Shown one piece after another: positions 6,258 to 6,362 of a DNA stretch of 6,362 nt. A program made the translations under genes and the position numbers. This DNA comes from Actinomycetota bacterium (GTDB taxonomy: Bacteria; Actinomycetota; Humimicrobiia; Humimicrobiales; Humimicrobiaceae), in contig JAQVJB010000093.1 of assembly GCA_028695395.1 (NCBI GenBank), positions 1 through 6,362 on the forward strand, written 5' to 3'. The notes under the pieces were generated by a model. The model was not told the origin of the DNA. It searched no databases and saw only the letters and a list, made by a program, of their open reading frames with translations. Every line of letters begins with the position of its first letter. The stretch's first letter is position 1.

Positions 6258-6272
6258 ATTTCCTTAATACAA

Positions 6273-6299
6273 GCTCCCCAACCATTACGATCAGGGAGC
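6273..6299. repeat. Hairpin just upstream of the DUF6794-like gene
   Basis: GCTCCC (6273-6278) and GGGAGC (6294-6299) form a 6-bp perfect stem. On the minus-strand RNA it extends inward through G-U and Watson-Crick pairs to about 11 bp with a 5-nt loop. It ends 7 nt before the Shine-Dalgarno sequence of the gene. It could be a 5'-UTR hairpin or the remains of a terminator of an upstream gene; there is no clear U run. The remaining bases to the right edge (6300-6362) show nothing I can identify. Confidence 0.4.
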
Positions 6300-6362
6300 C
6301 AGAGGGGGACGAAAATTATTGCTAGGTGCCAGAACCATGTTAAATATAAAGTGTTTTTCTAT

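Overview
The window is the core of a type II-C CRISPR-Cas locus, complete apart from the far end of its spacer array. Everything recognisable is on the minus strand. In transcription order (right to left) it holds a small DUF6794-like gene (5925-6257), an intergenic stretch with a tracrRNA gene (about 5676-5750), cas9 (1519-5643), cas1 (632-1522), cas2 (289-627), a leader of about 165 nt, and the first two repeats of an array that runs off the left edge. No csn2 (II-A) or cas4 (II-B) lies between cas2 and the array, so the layout fits subtype II-C.

The parts fit together at base level. The tracrRNA starts with an anti-repeat that pairs with the first 17 nt of the minus-strand repeat. This fixes crRNA transcription as minus-strand, collinear with the cas genes, and makes the cas2-proximal segment the leader. 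The tracrRNA has a TTGACT-17-TACAAT promoter, a nexus-like hairpin, a second hairpin and a strong intrinsic terminator. Only about 32 nt separate that terminator from the cas9 start, with no visible promoter between them, so cas9-cas1-cas2 is probably transcribed by read-through from the tracrRNA promoter or from further upstream. Cas9 and Cas1 overlap by ATGA, and Cas1 and Cas2 are 4 nt apart. Cas9 keeps all expected RuvC and HNH residues, and Cas1 and Cas2 keep their active-site residues, so the system looks intact for both adaptation and interference.

The host cannot be named from this window. The long II-C Cas9 (1374 aa), the Cas1 and Cas2 sequence style and the DUF6794-like neighbour recall Bacteroidota and related gut bacteria. 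The strong Shine-Dalgarno sequences and sigma70-like promoters are less typical of that phylum. cas9 and its intergenic region are very AT-rich, while cas1, cas2 and the leader are near or above 50% G+C, with a sharp step at the cas9/cas1 junction. This suggests a mosaic locus or horizontal acquisition.

I see no new effector system. The points most worth a second look are the very short tracrRNA, the shared tracrRNA/cas9 transcription, palindromes upstream of the tracrRNA promoter, the composition step, and the divergent DUF6794-like neighbour.
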